Shown here: positions 43,401 to 49,271 of the stretch, piece by piece | How the letters are laid out: every line of letters starts with the position of its first letter | Numbering within the stretch: the stretch's first letter is position 1 | Translations under genes and position numbers: made by a program | Notes under the pieces: model-generated | What the model saw: the letters and a program-made list of their open reading frames with translations, nothing else | What the model was told of the DNA's origin: nothing | Databases searched by the model: none | Origin: Pseudoips prasinana | Taxonomy: Eukaryota; Arthropoda; Insecta; Lepidoptera; Nolidae | Length of the DNA: 64,000 bases | Assembly (NCBI GenBank): GCA_951640165.1 | Contig: OX621259.1 | Coordinates: forward strand, 5,146,001 to 5,210,000 | Direction: 5' to 3'

Positions 43401-44228
43401 CGTCTTCGTGCTACGGAGGGCACGTTAAGCTGTCGGTCTCGGTTGTAGTCATAAGACAACAGTCGTTAAGCCATGACAGAGGCCTAACGGGCGGCTTGAA
43501 AAACTCTGATACCACTACCCATATGATAAGTAAGTTAGTTATTGATAAGCTTCCGAATTGCTAAACTGAAGTGGCAGTGGGCGGGGCACCGAGCTCTTTG
43601 AACCGACGCTAGGGCACAAAAGCTCTCGAGTAGCCATCATAAGCCGAAAGACGCGGCGTGGGCGACCTCTTGAGAGGGTCGCTGGAAGTCGCCTAATGCG
43701 GTAGTGCAGGACGGCAATTGTTGAGATCTTTGGGGAGTCCAGCAGGGGTCATTCAACTTTTAAAGTTTGAGTTTAAAAAAAATATTAAAGCCAAATTGTG
43801 TAGCAGGGCATATTACAAAATATCTGATTATTTAAGTGACAAAAGTGCTTGGGAATTAGTTGTTCTAAGTCAATAGACATGATTGTAATTAATCTTAAGT
43901 ATATTTTGTTTTATAAAAAAAATTCTGGCAGTGTTTCTCAGTAGCTGCCAGGTCATGCACTGCACGGTAGGGTAAAAAAAAATGACAATTCCACATAAAT
44001 ATAATTTTTACGAAATAAATGATTTGACTTTGACTTTGAAGGGGAGAAAGGCGGGGACGTCCTCCTTTCTTTGTTTTTTTTTTCATTTAATTGAATTTAT
44101 TGTTTTGAGGCGACAAAAATAAGATATATTAATCAGTATAATACCAGTACATATTGGTTGCAGATGAAAAATCATGTCCAGAAGTACGAGCACTTGAAGA
44201 TATGAAGAAGGGAACGGAAATAAAATGA
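22226..44228 (+). CDS. SLC17-family (putative phosphate cotransporter-like) MFS transporter, gene 2
   Basis: Eleven exons join into a 539-residue protein: 22226-22286, 23106-23416, 24070-24249, 24396-24534, 28047-28264, 29429-29578, 31007-31139, 35304-35422, 36220-36339, 42775-42898, 44164-44228. All introns are GT-AG. TM1 (about residues 33-60) keeps the family Arg (R49 in [13 protein letters not shown]). A luminal loop (about 61-124) carries seven N-X-S/T sequons. Exon 3 holds TM2 with [21 protein letters not shown]; exon 4 holds [17 protein letters not shown] and WVPISER; exon 5 the [11 protein letters not shown] and ISETEKNYI region; exon 9 the [11 protein letters not shown] signature. 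The length fits 12-TM SLC17 carriers, which transport organic or inorganic anions at the plasma membrane or in endosomes/lysosomes. Q209 stands where family members usually have His. The start was chosen because ATG opens the only N-terminal exon whose phase fits exon 2. Substrate unknown. Confidence 0.92.
22365..22510 (-). mobile_element. tRNA-headed SINE fragment in gene 2 intron 1
   Basis: Minus-strand order gtgtggcgcagcag, then a box B-like sequence (ggttcaattcccgc), then aacaatttgtgtggccc, as in 9150-9310 and 61860-62045. Confidence 0.7.
22565..23012 (-). pseudogene. RTE-like LINE C-terminus and 3' end
   Basis: The minus strand codes [52 protein letters not shown] and GRKVLEW, then the degraded tail, a common insect endonuclease/reverse-transcriptase C-terminus. 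A gatgatg-type simple tail sits at 22569-22590. Inserted in gene 2 intron 1, just before exon 2. Confidence 0.8.
23273..23332 (+). repeat. in-frame 30-bp tandem repeat in gene 2 exon 2
   Basis: Two ten-codon units, [10 protein letters not shown] and [10 protein letters not shown], differ at four bases or so. Each begins with an N-glycosylation sequon, and a third NN start follows (NNLT). Confidence 0.9.
23620..23855 (-). repeat. dispersed repeat, tggcgatcgcagt family
   Basis: Reverse-orientation copy: cgtcccgagggaatacctac, actgcgatcggcaacc, aggagagggttttgttta. Confidence 0.55.
25071..25335 (+). mobile_element. tRNA-derived SINE, copy A
   Basis: The head ggtcaccgtagcctagttgg holds box A, and box B is ggtcctgcgttcgaatccc. 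The body carries gtgtgatgagcacgaat and ggtacccatagtacaagc, and the tail is att-rich. Located in gene 2 intron 4. Confidence 0.85.
25616..25664. repeat. hairpin between two SINE copies
   Basis: Perfect 17-bp arms (agaaattttaagtttgt and its complement) with a 15-base loop that can pair further. Confidence 0.75.
25722..25955 (+). mobile_element. tRNA-derived SINE, copy B
   Basis: Same order as copy A 650 bases upstream, with short differences in the body and an A-rich end. Confidence 0.85.
26420..26573 (-). mobile_element. LINE 3' end (LSTNKFK family)
   Basis: On the minus strand: attcctactgagttttctgg, tctcagtagctgccacgtc, gcactgcac, then aataaag and repeated ttgactttgac. Confidence 0.7.
26573..27168 (+). 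repeat. dispersed repeat, ggttccgta...cttggccggttttt family (longest copy)
   Basis: Starts agggttccgtagccaaatgg and ends ctcgcacttggccggttttt; aligns with 31504-31960 along most of its length. Confidence 0.75.
27220..27510 (+). mobile_element. SINE body (headless copy of the 48490 family)
   Basis: Same body as at 48570-48850: ctcagcatcagcccgaagtc, cacggagagcacgtaaagcc, gacctctttccggtcgtgtc, agccgccgtggccgaaac. Confidence 0.8.
27511..28046. other. unassigned AT-rich part of gene 2 intron 4
   Basis: Mostly A/T runs; no repeat shared with other parts of the window was recognised before the exon 5 acceptor. Confidence 0.4.
28330..28592 (-). pseudogene. LINE C-terminus (YPSGKQA family), truncated
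   Basis: Minus-strand remains of the same polymerase C-terminus as at 13195-13625, including [13 protein letters not shown] (cttccccttccgg region) and the gtttcccagaggggtaggca end. Adjacent to gene 2 exon 5. Confidence 0.75.
28860..29040 (+). mobile_element. RTE-like LINE 3' fragment
   Basis: ctacaagatgaaccaatgat, cttgtgagggttgctggaag, gtagtaccggcgattg and an atgatcatgatgatgaag tail match the family of 22565-23012. Confidence 0.65.
29215..29395 (+). mobile_element. SINE 3' fragment
   Basis: gtctgtatgtcctgagtctg, ctatataagtgtgtatttac, ttccatagtataagctctgc match the SINEs at 30080-30335 and 50893-51118. Confidence 0.65.
29611..29752. mobile_element. foldback MITE, copy 1 (gccagcacatc family)
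   Basis: About 140 bp bounded by gtacagacgccagcacatc and its complement, with a second pairing cccaatctgtcaaattt. In gene 2 intron 6. Other copies: 54093-54240, 60593-60734. Confidence 0.85.
30080..30335 (+). mobile_element. tRNA-related SINE (cctgttgg..gtggttggc type)
   Basis: Head ggtctgttggagtggttggc, box B-like gagcttcgattcctaccc, body gtgcatgaacatgtctgttt and gtttccatagtacaagc. Inverse copy at 50893-51118. Confidence 0.75.
30860..30896. repeat. short hairpin before gene 2 exon 7
   Basis: Perfect 14-bp arms gtttcctggaaaag / cttttccaggaaac with a nine-base loop. Confidence 0.7.
31504..31960 (+). repeat. dispersed repeat, ggttccgta...cttggccggttttt family
   Basis: Same ends as 26573-27168 with an internal deletion. 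Confidence 0.75.
32336..34414 (+). mobile_element. Tc1/mariner-superfamily DNA transposon
   Basis: Perfect 28-bp inverted repeats at 32336-32363 (aagtggttatgataatacga...) and 34387-34414 flank an open transposase ORF. The 2.08-kb length fits the superfamily. A TA duplication is not clear: TA follows the right repeat, but the left side reads AA. Located in gene 2 intron 7. Confidence 0.82.
32933..34024 (+). CDS. transposase, DDD type, Tc1/mariner superfamily
   Basis: A 363-residue ORF without interruption. The N-terminus ([20 protein letters not shown], about 1-60) is the helix-turn-helix unit common in this insect group (DUF4817-like). A second DNA-binding helix pair lies at about 75-115 ([19 protein letters not shown]). 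The catalytic residues are D160 (MWTDEST), D251 (YQLDGAPAH) and D288 ([14 protein letters not shown]). By my count 36 residues separate the last two, and the third acid is Asp. The start was taken at ATG 32933, since the open frame upstream lacks ATG. It would cut and rejoin DNA at the element's inverted repeats. No frameshift or stop is visible. Confidence 0.9.
   Translation: MPRHNYTAPEYTDMVLIYGECLGNAAMAIRTYRQRFGDTRVRPTNGRTIVQAVQRIRENRSLIPHIDSTPPRARVALEERILNYFERNPTCSLRRAGRYFRVNHATILKILKRDQRKPYKYKKLHALLPRDKPVRENFCRWIETKHLEDPDFLYNVMWTDESTFTRNGLWNRQNLRYWSRVNPRLGRETSHQYRFAVNVWAGIHRNTIIGPVFIDGNLNGEKFIELLNGPVSEYMDELPLDVYRQMWYQLDGAPAHSVVSARERLSQVFGQQWIGRYGPTRWPARSPDLTPLDFFLWGHIKNEVYSTAVDTVDDLKDRIILSFNKLKHMAANGDLLSNVRNNLLRRCSLCIRVNGGHIETRKI
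34419..34687 (+). mobile_element. non-autonomous Helitron
   Basis: Starts ctatatatataaaaatcaatg and ends cgggccgctag|T. It directly follows the right end of the mariner-like element. Confidence 0.65.
34855..35225 (+). repeat. dispersed repeat upstream of gene 2 exon 8
   Basis: Aligns with 60945-61305, which lies in the same orientation just before exon 8 of gene 3, and with 13745-14290 (inverse). Confidence 0.8.
35480..36065 (+). repeat. dispersed repeat interrupted by a Harbinger-like MITE
   Basis: Outer sequence (ccatcccgtgggtgtcgtaa ... gggatacagcaggcagtcgg, gcgccacctgtgtactagct) is continuous at 44830-44910 without the inner element. Confidence 0.75.
35523..35996. mobile_element. Harbinger-like MITE
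   Basis: About 35-bp inverted ends (aggcctacgcaaaccgggac / reverse of gtcccggtctgcgtaggcat) flanked by TAA at 35520-35522 and 35997-35999. A three-base TAA duplication is the PIF/Harbinger hallmark. No coding capacity. The interior repeats gccgtggc/gccacgg motifs. Confidence 0.8.
36358..36512 (-). mobile_element. LINE 3' fragment (YPSGKQA family)
   Basis: Immediately after gene 2 exon 9: tagactcatgcctgtttccc, gaggggtaggcagagacaac, then the RRACMKN region. Confidence 0.75.
36620..37401 (+). pseudogene. CR1/Daphne-like LINE C-terminus and 3' end, truncated
   Basis: Codes, in shifting frames, [33 protein letters not shown] and [13 protein letters not shown], the same C-terminus as the complete LINE at 39166-42108. 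It ends gtgcaataaagtgttatc with a (atct)n tail, typical for CR1-type elements. Confidence 0.8.
37396..37430 (+). repeat. (atct)n microsatellite tail of the LINE
   Basis: Seven or so copies of atct at the 3' end of the truncated LINE. A similar (gata) run at 52267-52285 belongs to a minus-strand relative. Confidence 0.85.
37565..37720 (-). mobile_element. LINE 3' fragment (YPSGKQA family), part 1
   Basis: Matches 13195-13400 up to tttcTTAA, where the TTAA-flanked element interrupts it. It continues at 42670-42745. Confidence 0.8.
38020..38817 (+). CDS. LINE ORF1 protein (coiled coil, L1/CR1-like)
   Basis: A 265-residue ORF starting ATG GAC CTG. A Leu-heptad helix covers about residues 1-75 ([20 protein letters not shown]), then a domain with [24 protein letters not shown] and [18 protein letters not shown] that resembles the RNA-binding fold of LINE ORF1 proteins, and a basic tail ending RSRRQAK. 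It would coat the element RNA. It precedes ORF2 by about 350 bases in the same direction. No break is seen. Confidence 0.85.
   Translation: MDLYSKLSEQLEQLAESLSTRMTQQEEDLKTAAAAEVPHKTVASLSKELADFKSFVCSTLSALRTQIELLMLGLDRHEMASRRKVLLLHGVKGEEDPISSAVGILHNQMKLSDITSSDIAVCHRLGSNKSKPRPLLIRFKHHSTRNEVWKTKTSLKGTGLTLTEFLTKPRHDVFINCRKFFGERYSWTSDGKIVVLLPDKSRRKIETAAELCRLTSQFPAAQPPLNATRKPASTGQTSLSADKPAGEKPAATASTSDKRSRRQAK
39166..42108 (+). CDS. LINE ORF2: endonuclease and reverse transcriptase (CR1/Daphne-like)
   Basis: An uninterrupted 980-residue ORF. The apurinic-type endonuclease covers about residues 45-290: [57 protein letters not shown] and [10 protein letters not shown]. The reverse transcriptase covers about 510-790: [63 protein letters not shown] and the catalytic YADDLQLY. 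The C-terminal domain has [17 protein letters not shown] and [13 protein letters not shown]. No RNase H was seen. With an open ORF1 the element may be recent or even active. It nicks target DNA and primes cDNA synthesis there. Initiation codon not certain: 39166 (TTA ATG TTA context) with ATG at 39168 in another frame. Confidence 0.9.
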   Translation: MLDDNDDAVYLSCSSSVSSDEHYASALSDDESLQLRDQLYSHLSFSSSKCFNTVHINAQSIHAHFPDLLSSFDSDLIHAVLISETFLKPTLTSAQYALPGYKLLRNDRTGKGGGGVAVYLRADLKHKVIERSPSQYSKSAEHLFLEVIVNHTKILLGVFYSPSSQIDYFSSFELKLENLHSLYEHVIVLGDFNTCLLKDDARSRRLLSLVSSVNMHVLPLSATHHAPHSTPSLLDLILVSDSTKVVTHGQLSASFSYHDLIYVSYKIRCPRRKSQFIFLRSFKNICLERLRAEAGSIDWSPVYICNDIDSKVAMFNQLLIQLFDKHAPLKRVRVKHAPAPWINDQIKKLMSLRDKAKRRFKKSATNENWDIYKKLRNRCSRMCRDEKRRHVYNSINNLNTAQVWQFLKSLGVGKSSSDNTINVDINILNQHFSRPPVAMSAGIKSSTLEQLLNLSKPLCTAFSFTPITERDVIKSIKSISTKAVGNDGLQPQMITIIVEELAPILTHIINLSLESSSFPSAWKKAHVLPLPKTTNPSSFSHYRPISILPFLSKILESIVHKQLSHYLCTHNLLSPFQSGFRPGHSTVTALVKITDDIRLAMEQKLLTVLVLLDFSSAFNSVDFDILLGILSSLNVSAPVIAWFDSYLRGRSQSVHAEESFSQWCDLTAGVPQGGVLSPLLFSVFINAITKILTSNYHLYADDLQLYRHFKGIETTEAISAINNDLENISKWAKSFGLLVNPSKSQALIIGGRHMFNTLNFSAIPPVLFDDVPIPYTKFAKNLGVLINCNLSWNNHVAEVSRRVYCSFQSIKRLQKFLPFQTKVTLAQSLLLPLLDYADVCFLDATEELLDKLERLQNLCIRFIFGLRKYDHVSEFRLQLKWLPIRQRRDCHILNLLFTILHNPVAPIYLRERFEYLVPSSKPCRTATSLLLRTPSHTSSRYNGSFTVRAVRLWNSLPHSIRNSSSLSIFKSRTKNHFLSL
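42391..42396 (+). promoter_or_regulatory. AATAAA-like 3' end signal of the LINE
   Basis: gtgtgcaataaagaataag around 42383-42400 marks the LINE 3' end, as gtgcaataaagtg does in the truncated relative (37385). Confidence 0.5.
42402..42573. mobile_element. 172-bp foldback element
   Basis: 72-base arms (42402-42473 and 42502-42573; aaaaggcaataacgtaat... ) pair with few mismatches. It lies between the LINE 3' end and the right inverted repeat of the TTAA element. Confidence 0.85.
42670..42750 (-). mobile_element. LINE 3' fragment (YPSGKQA family), part 2
   Basis: Continues the fragment of 37565-37720 (gtacgtctccaatttgatca, gaatgttctacgaggtcttc), followed at once by the acceptor of gene 2 exon 10. 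Confidence 0.8.
42925..43755 (+). mobile_element. three RTE-like LINE 3' fragments in a row
   Basis: Copies at about 42925-43088, 43089-43310 and 43558-43755, all in + orientation, each with the 'aagaccggcaattgt' or 'cggagattatggagatcctt' and 'cttcggctgatatgatgatg' blocks of the family at 22565. Between the last two (43315-43545) lies a SINE-like piece with cgtgctacggagggcacg. Located in the last intron of gene 2. Confidence 0.65.
43756..44042 (+). mobile_element. LINE 3' end (LSTNKFK family)
   Basis: agccaaattgtgtagcaggg, ttctggcagtgtttctcagt, gccaggtcatgcactgcacg and a tttgactttgactttg tail, 120 bases before the last exon of gene 2. Confidence 0.75.
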
Positions 44229-44258
44229 TAGTTTTAATTGATGAAAACACTGTTATTT

Positions 44259-44277
44259 AATAAATGTACATAATAAA
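44259..44277 (+). promoter_or_regulatory. polyadenylation signals of gene 2
   Basis: Two AATAAA hexamers (44259-44264 and 44272-44277) lie 31 and 44 bases after the TGA stop of gene 2, the expected place for cleavage and polyadenylation. Confidence 0.6.
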
Positions 44278-44353
44278 GCGTTTTAGATATATAATAAATA
44301 AACATAGTTTATTATTTCCTAGGTTAAGAATATTAGTACATATAAATCTAATA

Positions 44354-44798
44354 CAGGGCGGCCGAGGAGTTGACATTCAAACGCAATATTTAGATTATTT
44401 ATGACGAGGAGTATCCGAATCGTAAACCATTATCTCCACACTTTAATTCTTTTTTTGATACTTTGAAAATTTATGAGCCCTAAGCTCAAACCCTAATTTT
44501 GAACTTTCGAATAAATTCTAAATCAGTTCTGCAATTATTAGATAAACCATATCAGCTTTTTAGGGTGTTAGGTTAAACTATGCTAATTAGATATCACAAA
44601 AAAAATGAACCAGAAATATTCAACAGAACGAGAAAAAGTCGAAAACTGATGTCAGGTAAAATTTAGTAAAAAAATATTTAAAAAATTCTATATCAAAACC
44701 TGCGCAAAATTGTAGAACATACATTGTGGTGATTCGGATACTCCTCATCACAAAGTATCTAAATTTTGCGTTTGGACGTCAAATCCTCGGCCAGCCTA
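44354..44798. mobile_element. MITE with long inverted ends
   Basis: About 65-bp inverted ends (gcggccgaggag..acattcaaacgca / its complement near 44740-44797), containing gaggagtatccgaatc. TA lies on both sides (44352-44353, 44799-44800), consistent with a mariner-derived MITE. Confidence 0.75.
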
Positions 44799-44829
44799 TA
44801 AAGAAAGAATAACAAAGCCACCCTATATT

Positions 44830-44910
44830 ATCCCGTGAGTCTCTTGAAAGGTGACTAAGGGATACACCAAGTAGTCGGGCAGCAGCGTCACCTGTGTACT
44901 AGCTACTATA
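44830..44910 (+). repeat. dispersed repeat, uninterrupted copy of 35480-36065
   Basis: gtgactaagggatac is continuous here, so it is the empty-site relative for the Harbinger-like MITE at 35523. Confidence 0.7.
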
Positions 44911-45189
44911 ACGATCTGCTACTCCAGATGTCTTCGGGATCTTTTAATATTGGAATAATATACTCAGGTTTAGATTTAAACTGGATATATATTTTCTTCA
45001 CTTTTCACTTAAGTATGTCACAATCCCCTCCCTACCTACCTACTGTCCCTACCAGGATTCTGTCGTAGACTGACTGTAAAAAGAATTTTGTTTTCGTTTG
45101 AAATATTTTCAAACGATTTCTTTTTAATTATTTATTTTTAAATCGTTTGTTTGGACTAACGAAGGTGTGCAACCAAGAAGGTCGTCACA

Positions 45190-45315
45190 CTACCACCTAA
45201 CTGCGGTCGCCAACTCGCATGCCAAGCGCGGTGACTACGGTAAACCTTTCCAAATGGCAACATTTTAGAAACCTTTGGGGGAGGCCTATGTCCAGCTGTG
45301 CAGAGTAATGTGAGG
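45190..45315 (-). repeat. dispersed repeat, tggcgatcgcagt family
   Basis: Degraded copy: ctgcggtcgccaactcgcat, aagcgcggtgactacgg, gggggaggcctatgtccagc. Confidence 0.5.
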
Positions 45316-45594
45316 ATCTAAAATAAAAATAATACATATTATTAAAAACTTCAACTAAACATAATCTTCTTGTCAATAACTTAATACAAGCAAGCTAAAT
45401 ATCACTACCATTATAAAATAAATTGTATAAATGTTTTAACATTCCGTGTACCTAAATATCTGTAATAAGTAACTAGAAATAATAACTATATTACTACAAA
45501 TATGTTCTGACTATTTACAAGCGCTTTTTTAAAGTCTACGTAAATAAAAACCTTTTTTAGTTAAAAAAAATAAAAACGTCCACCGACCATGAAC

Positions 45595-45845
45595 CACCCA
45601 ATATAATCACCCCATCTCATCACGTGGGGGGCGTCTATCCGATTGAATTTTTACCAGAGGACTGCCAGTAGTATGACCATATTAATGAGATCGCTAATCT
45701 GTCTGCCAAGCGTGGCGATTATTACATATATCCAAGTTAAATCTTGGGAGATGATTGTCCAGCAGTCAACAGAAGCTAAAGAGTTGGCAAGGATTTTGAC
45801 AAATGGAAATCTGTTGTTCCTGCCTATCCCTTTGGAAAACAGTTG
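45595..45845 (-). mobile_element. mixed repeat: tggcgatcgcagt family and LINE end
   Basis: Contains ctgtctgccaagcgtggcga followed by gcaaggattttgacaaatgg and tcc..ttggaaaacag, the latter resembling the YPSGKQA LINE end. Boundaries unclear. Confidence 0.45.
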
Positions 45846-45900
45846 TAATGCTATGTATTTATTTGTGATAAAATAATGATCTAAAAATATATATAAATAA

Positions 45901-46070
45901 CTAGCTGTGCCCCGCGGTGTTACCCGCGTTAAATTTTATAAATTTTCTTTGCTATAAACCTCTGGGAGCCCGAGACCTTTCCAACGAATGCAAAACCGTG
46001 GAAATTGGTTCGTGCGTTCTGGAGTTATAGCGTCAGGAAGGAAAACCCGACTTATTTTTATATAGTAGAT
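45901..46070 (-). mobile_element. non-autonomous Helitron
   Basis: Reads ctagctgtgccccgcggtgt at its left, the complement of the Helitron 3' end; preceded by A as expected for the minus orientation. Confidence 0.75.
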
Positions 46071-46421
46071 TAATAAAAAAAGAAATATCTTTGGGCAACT
46101 TACACACCGCCATCTGATCCCATATTAGGCACAGCCTTAGTATTTCAAACATGCAACTGATGAAAATACTTATATATTTCTAAATACATACTTATTATAC
46201 AATAAATTACACCCAGACTACTGAAGTCATAAATATACTTCTAAGTTAGACTTGAGCAATAAAACAAAGAATGTAACAAATAGATATCATATTACTAGGC
46301 GCTGCATATAAATTATTCTTATTCATTGGGGCTGATTTAAAAACGAGTTGGCACGTCAATAACATTAATCATTACCATATCAACCGAAAGACGTTCTCTG
46401 CTGAACAAAAGCGGTCGTTGA

Positions 46422-46672
46422 CGGTCACCGTAGCCTAGTTGGTAGTGCTCCTGCCTACGAGGCTAGTGGTCCTGGATTCGAATCCCGGTAAGTGCAAATA
46501 TTTGTGTGATGAGCACGAATATTTGTTTCTGAGTCATGGATGTTTTCTATGTATATAAGTATTTATTTATCTATATAAGTATGTATATCGTCGCCTGGTA
46601 CCCATAGTACAAGCTTTACTTAGTGTGGGGCAAGGATGATCTGTGTGACATTGTCCCTATATATTATAAAAA
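46422..46672 (+). mobile_element. tRNA-derived SINE, copy C
   Basis: Head cggtcaccgtagcctagttg, box B tggattcgaatcccgg, body as copies A and B. Confidence 0.85.
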
Positions 46673-46891
46673 AAAGGCCTCCCCAAGGTCCTCTACAATG
46701 GCCAGTCTTGTGCTGCCCGCATCCAGCAGCTTCCCGCGCCTTTTGCAAGATCTTCGGTCCATCTTGTAAGAGGCCTGCCCATGCTGCGTCTTCCGGTTTG
46801 TGGTAAGGTCGCCACTTGAGAACCTGTCTGCTGCAGTGGCTGTTGGTTCTACAAGCTTTGTGCCCCGCCCACTGCCACTTCAGTTTGTGCA
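46673..46891 (-). mobile_element. RTE-like LINE 3' fragment
   Basis: Minus-strand family copy: ggcctccccaaggtcctcta, cagtcttgtgctgcccgcat, gcccatgctgcgtcttccgg. It codes the remains of KLKWQWAGH. Confidence 0.7.
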
Positions 46892-47190
46892 ATTGGAACG
46901 AAGTTCCTTATCGCGCGTTGTGAAAGGGGGCTAGACGGAAAAAAATTCTTACGAAAAGTTGTCACGACACTTTTTGCAGCTGTACGGCGTGCGGCGTTTC
47001 TCTGTCTGTCTCTCTCTCTGTCTCTCTTATAGAAAGCAAGCCAGATATTTTCATTGCTATTTCGCATTGAACAGTGTGGTGTCGCGACGATTATTTTTGT
47101 TGAGTGTATACAGGTTTTTTATACATCATAAATATAATAAGAAATAACTTCGTTCCATCCGGGTGTCCCTTGACACCTCTCAAGTTTTTT
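46892..47190 (+). repeat. dispersed repeat, copy 2 (ggaacgaagtt family)
   Basis: Aligns with 18550-18870. Ends carry a 12-bp inverted match tggaacgaagtt / aacttcgttcca (46896 and 47146). Confidence 0.75.
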
Positions 47191-47237
47191 TTTGATCTTT
47201 ATTTATTTAAAATTTTAAAATACATATTATACATAAT

Positions 47238-47419
47238 CACACTAATATTATAAAGGCGAAAGTTTTTGACTGTGTGAGTGTGTATGTTTGTTACTTCTAT
47301 ACGTATAAACGGCTGGAGATTTTAATGAAATTTGGTGTGGAGTTAGCTGATACCCTGGATTAACACATAGGCTATAATATGTAAAGATTCACGCGGGTAA
47401 AACCGCGGGGCACAGCTAG
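47238..47419 (+). mobile_element. non-autonomous Helitron
   Basis: cactaatattataaaggcga start, 'taccctggattaacacatag' inside, gcggggcacagctag|T end. Confidence 0.8.
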
Positions 47420-47439
47420 TTAACAATATGTATATGTAT

Positions 47440-47640
47440 CATAGCGTGGGAGCGTAGAAATCGACCGAGAGAATACCTACCAGAGAGTTTTTCTGTGAAC
47501 TATGACCATCAAATTGCGATCGCCAACCCGTCTGCCAAGCGTGGCAATTATTGCAAATGCCCCACCTTCTTTGGGGAGGCTTTTGTCCAGCAGTGGATGT
47601 ACTTTGTCTGACAGGATTATAGCATTCGTAAATCACTGAG
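47440..47640 (-). repeat. dispersed repeat, tggcgatcgcagt family
   Basis: gcgatcgccaacccgtctgc, caagcgtggcaattattgca, tggggaggcttttgtccagc. Confidence 0.65.
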
Positions 47641-47754
47641 GTTTGTAATTAATGATACACTTATGATAGGTCGACATTGTTAATAAACATCCAGAACTTA
47701 AAATATTTAAAATAAAGTTAGAACTTGGTAAATATGTACATATCCAAATGCAAA

Positions 47755-47986
47755 AAAAAAATCATCATCAATCATCATCATGCAAAAAATTTAATTGTCA
47801 TATTTCAATGTGCTGTAGGAAATAGGACTTAAGATTTTCTTTAATATTATTTGGGGTAATTTGATGACGCAAACTTGAGGGTATACTATTTATTAACCGA
47901 GGAACAATATACGACGTTGTCCGTTCGCAGTACAATCATTATGTTTCCGCGAGGCATGCAAAACTGGTTCCGAGCGACTGCCCGTG
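47755..47986 (-). mobile_element. LINE 3' fragment in inverse orientation
   Basis: The minus strand codes a LINE-like C-terminus (SYIVPRLINSIPSSLRHQI) and ends in an atgatgatgatt tail. It meets the + strand LINE fragment at a 32-bp perfect palindrome. Confidence 0.55.
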
Positions 47987-48018
47987 TTTACATTATGTGT
48001 ATATACACATAATGTAAA
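47987..48018. repeat. perfect 32-bp palindrome
   Basis: tttacattatgtgtat followed directly by its complement, with no loop, at the join of two opposed LINE fragments. Confidence 0.9.
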
Positions 48019-48430
48019 TACTAGATATAAGAATAATCTCATATTGCATACTACCCGTCTCCACAAAATAAGTAACTCTTTTATGAGGCAATGTATAAGA
48101 TTTTATAACAAACTTCCCAATGATATTAGAGAATTGTCTACGAATAAGTTTAAAAGAATTATAAAGCCAAATTGTGTAGCAGTGCATATTACAAAATTTC
48201 TGATTATTTAAGTGATAAAAGTGCTTGGGATGGAGTTGTTCTGAGTCAACACACATGATTGTAATTAATCTTAAGTATATTTTATTTTAAAAAAGGATTC
48301 CTACTGAGTTTTCTGGCAGTGTTTCTCAGTAGCTGATACGTCATGCACTGCACGGTAGGGTAAACAAAATATGACGATTCCACATAAATGTAAAAATTTT
48401 ACGGAATAAAGTTACTTTGACTTTGACTTA
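48019..48430 (+). pseudogene. LINE C-terminus and 3' end (LSTNKFK family)
   Basis: Codes SFMRQCIRFYNKLPNDIREL and STNKFKRIIK, then the 3' untranslated region gtttctcagtagctgatacg, gcactgcacggtagggtaaa, aataaag and a ttgactttgactt tail. 5'-truncated. Confidence 0.8.
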
Positions 48431-48489
48431 TACAGCATGTTCAACATCTTATAATTGAAAACGTTTGTCATGTCATATTATTATTGACT

Positions 48490-48853
48490 GCCTCGTTGGT
48501 CTAGCGGTAGCGTGTTCAACCGCAGATAATGAGGTCCTGGGTTCAAATCCCGGGTCGGGCCTTATGTGATTTTGGGATATTTCCGTAAAAAGAAATTTCT
48601 CAGTATCAGCCCGAAGTCTGGAAGTTGGCGGTATTACACCCCCGTGCCTCGGAGAGCACGTAAAGCCATCGGTCCTGTACCTGAACTCTTTCCGGTCGTG
48701 TCGCTAGGCGTCCTATCGGATTACGAGAGTGATGGAATTGAAAGTGCCCTTGTGTTTGCGCACACACTTGTGCACTATAATAGTCCTGCGCAATTGGCTA
48801 GTCTCCATTAAGACTGGCCGCCGTGGCCGAAATTCAGTCGGGAGGACATCATC
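48490..48853 (+). mobile_element. full-length tRNA-headed SINE
   Basis: Head gcctcgttggtctagcggta with box A and box B (gggttcaaatcccggg), a 280-base body (cagcccgaagtctggaagtt, tcggagagcacgtaaagcca, tttccggtcgtgtcgctagg, ctggccgccgtggccgaaat) and an (atc)n tail. Polymerase III transcription is expected for the family. Confidence 0.85.
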
Positions 48854-49004
48854 ATCATCATTGAAAACGTTTTCTTTTAGTAGAGCATAATATTTAACTT
48901 GTGTTACCACCACCATATCAGTTAAATTACATCCTTTTTACGGGACTAGTCCCTCCCTCTTACCCACTACAGCAACTACTGTAAGCCAGGATCAAAATTA
49001 CATC

Positions 49005-49165
49005 CACTGCTGGACAAAAGCCCCCCACAGAATAGAGGGATATGCCATAATTGCTACGCTTGGCGATCACAGTTCACAGAAAAAGGTTGCTGCCCGTTCT
49101 CTGGTAGGTATTCCCTCGGGACGATTTCTACGCCCCCCACGGGATGAGATGGAGTGCTGATATTC
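49005..49165 (+). repeat. dispersed repeat, tggcgatcgcagt family
   Basis: ccactgctggacaaaagccc, gggatatgccataattgcta, cccgttctctggtaggtatt, cgggatgagatgg. Confidence 0.65.
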
Positions 49166-49271
49166 TACTTTAACTTGTGTATGTATAGGTATCTAATATT
49201 TGACAGTCTTTAAATAGTCCGTGTTTGTCGTTGTGCTATGTCCGCTACTTTGGTTCGCTTGCGAATTTAAT

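Noticed and set aside
48490..48562. Possible tRNA gene
   Set aside because: Box A and B are good, but the sequence continues into the SINE body, recurs at 58938 with the same body, and no complete cloverleaf with acceptor stem was found.
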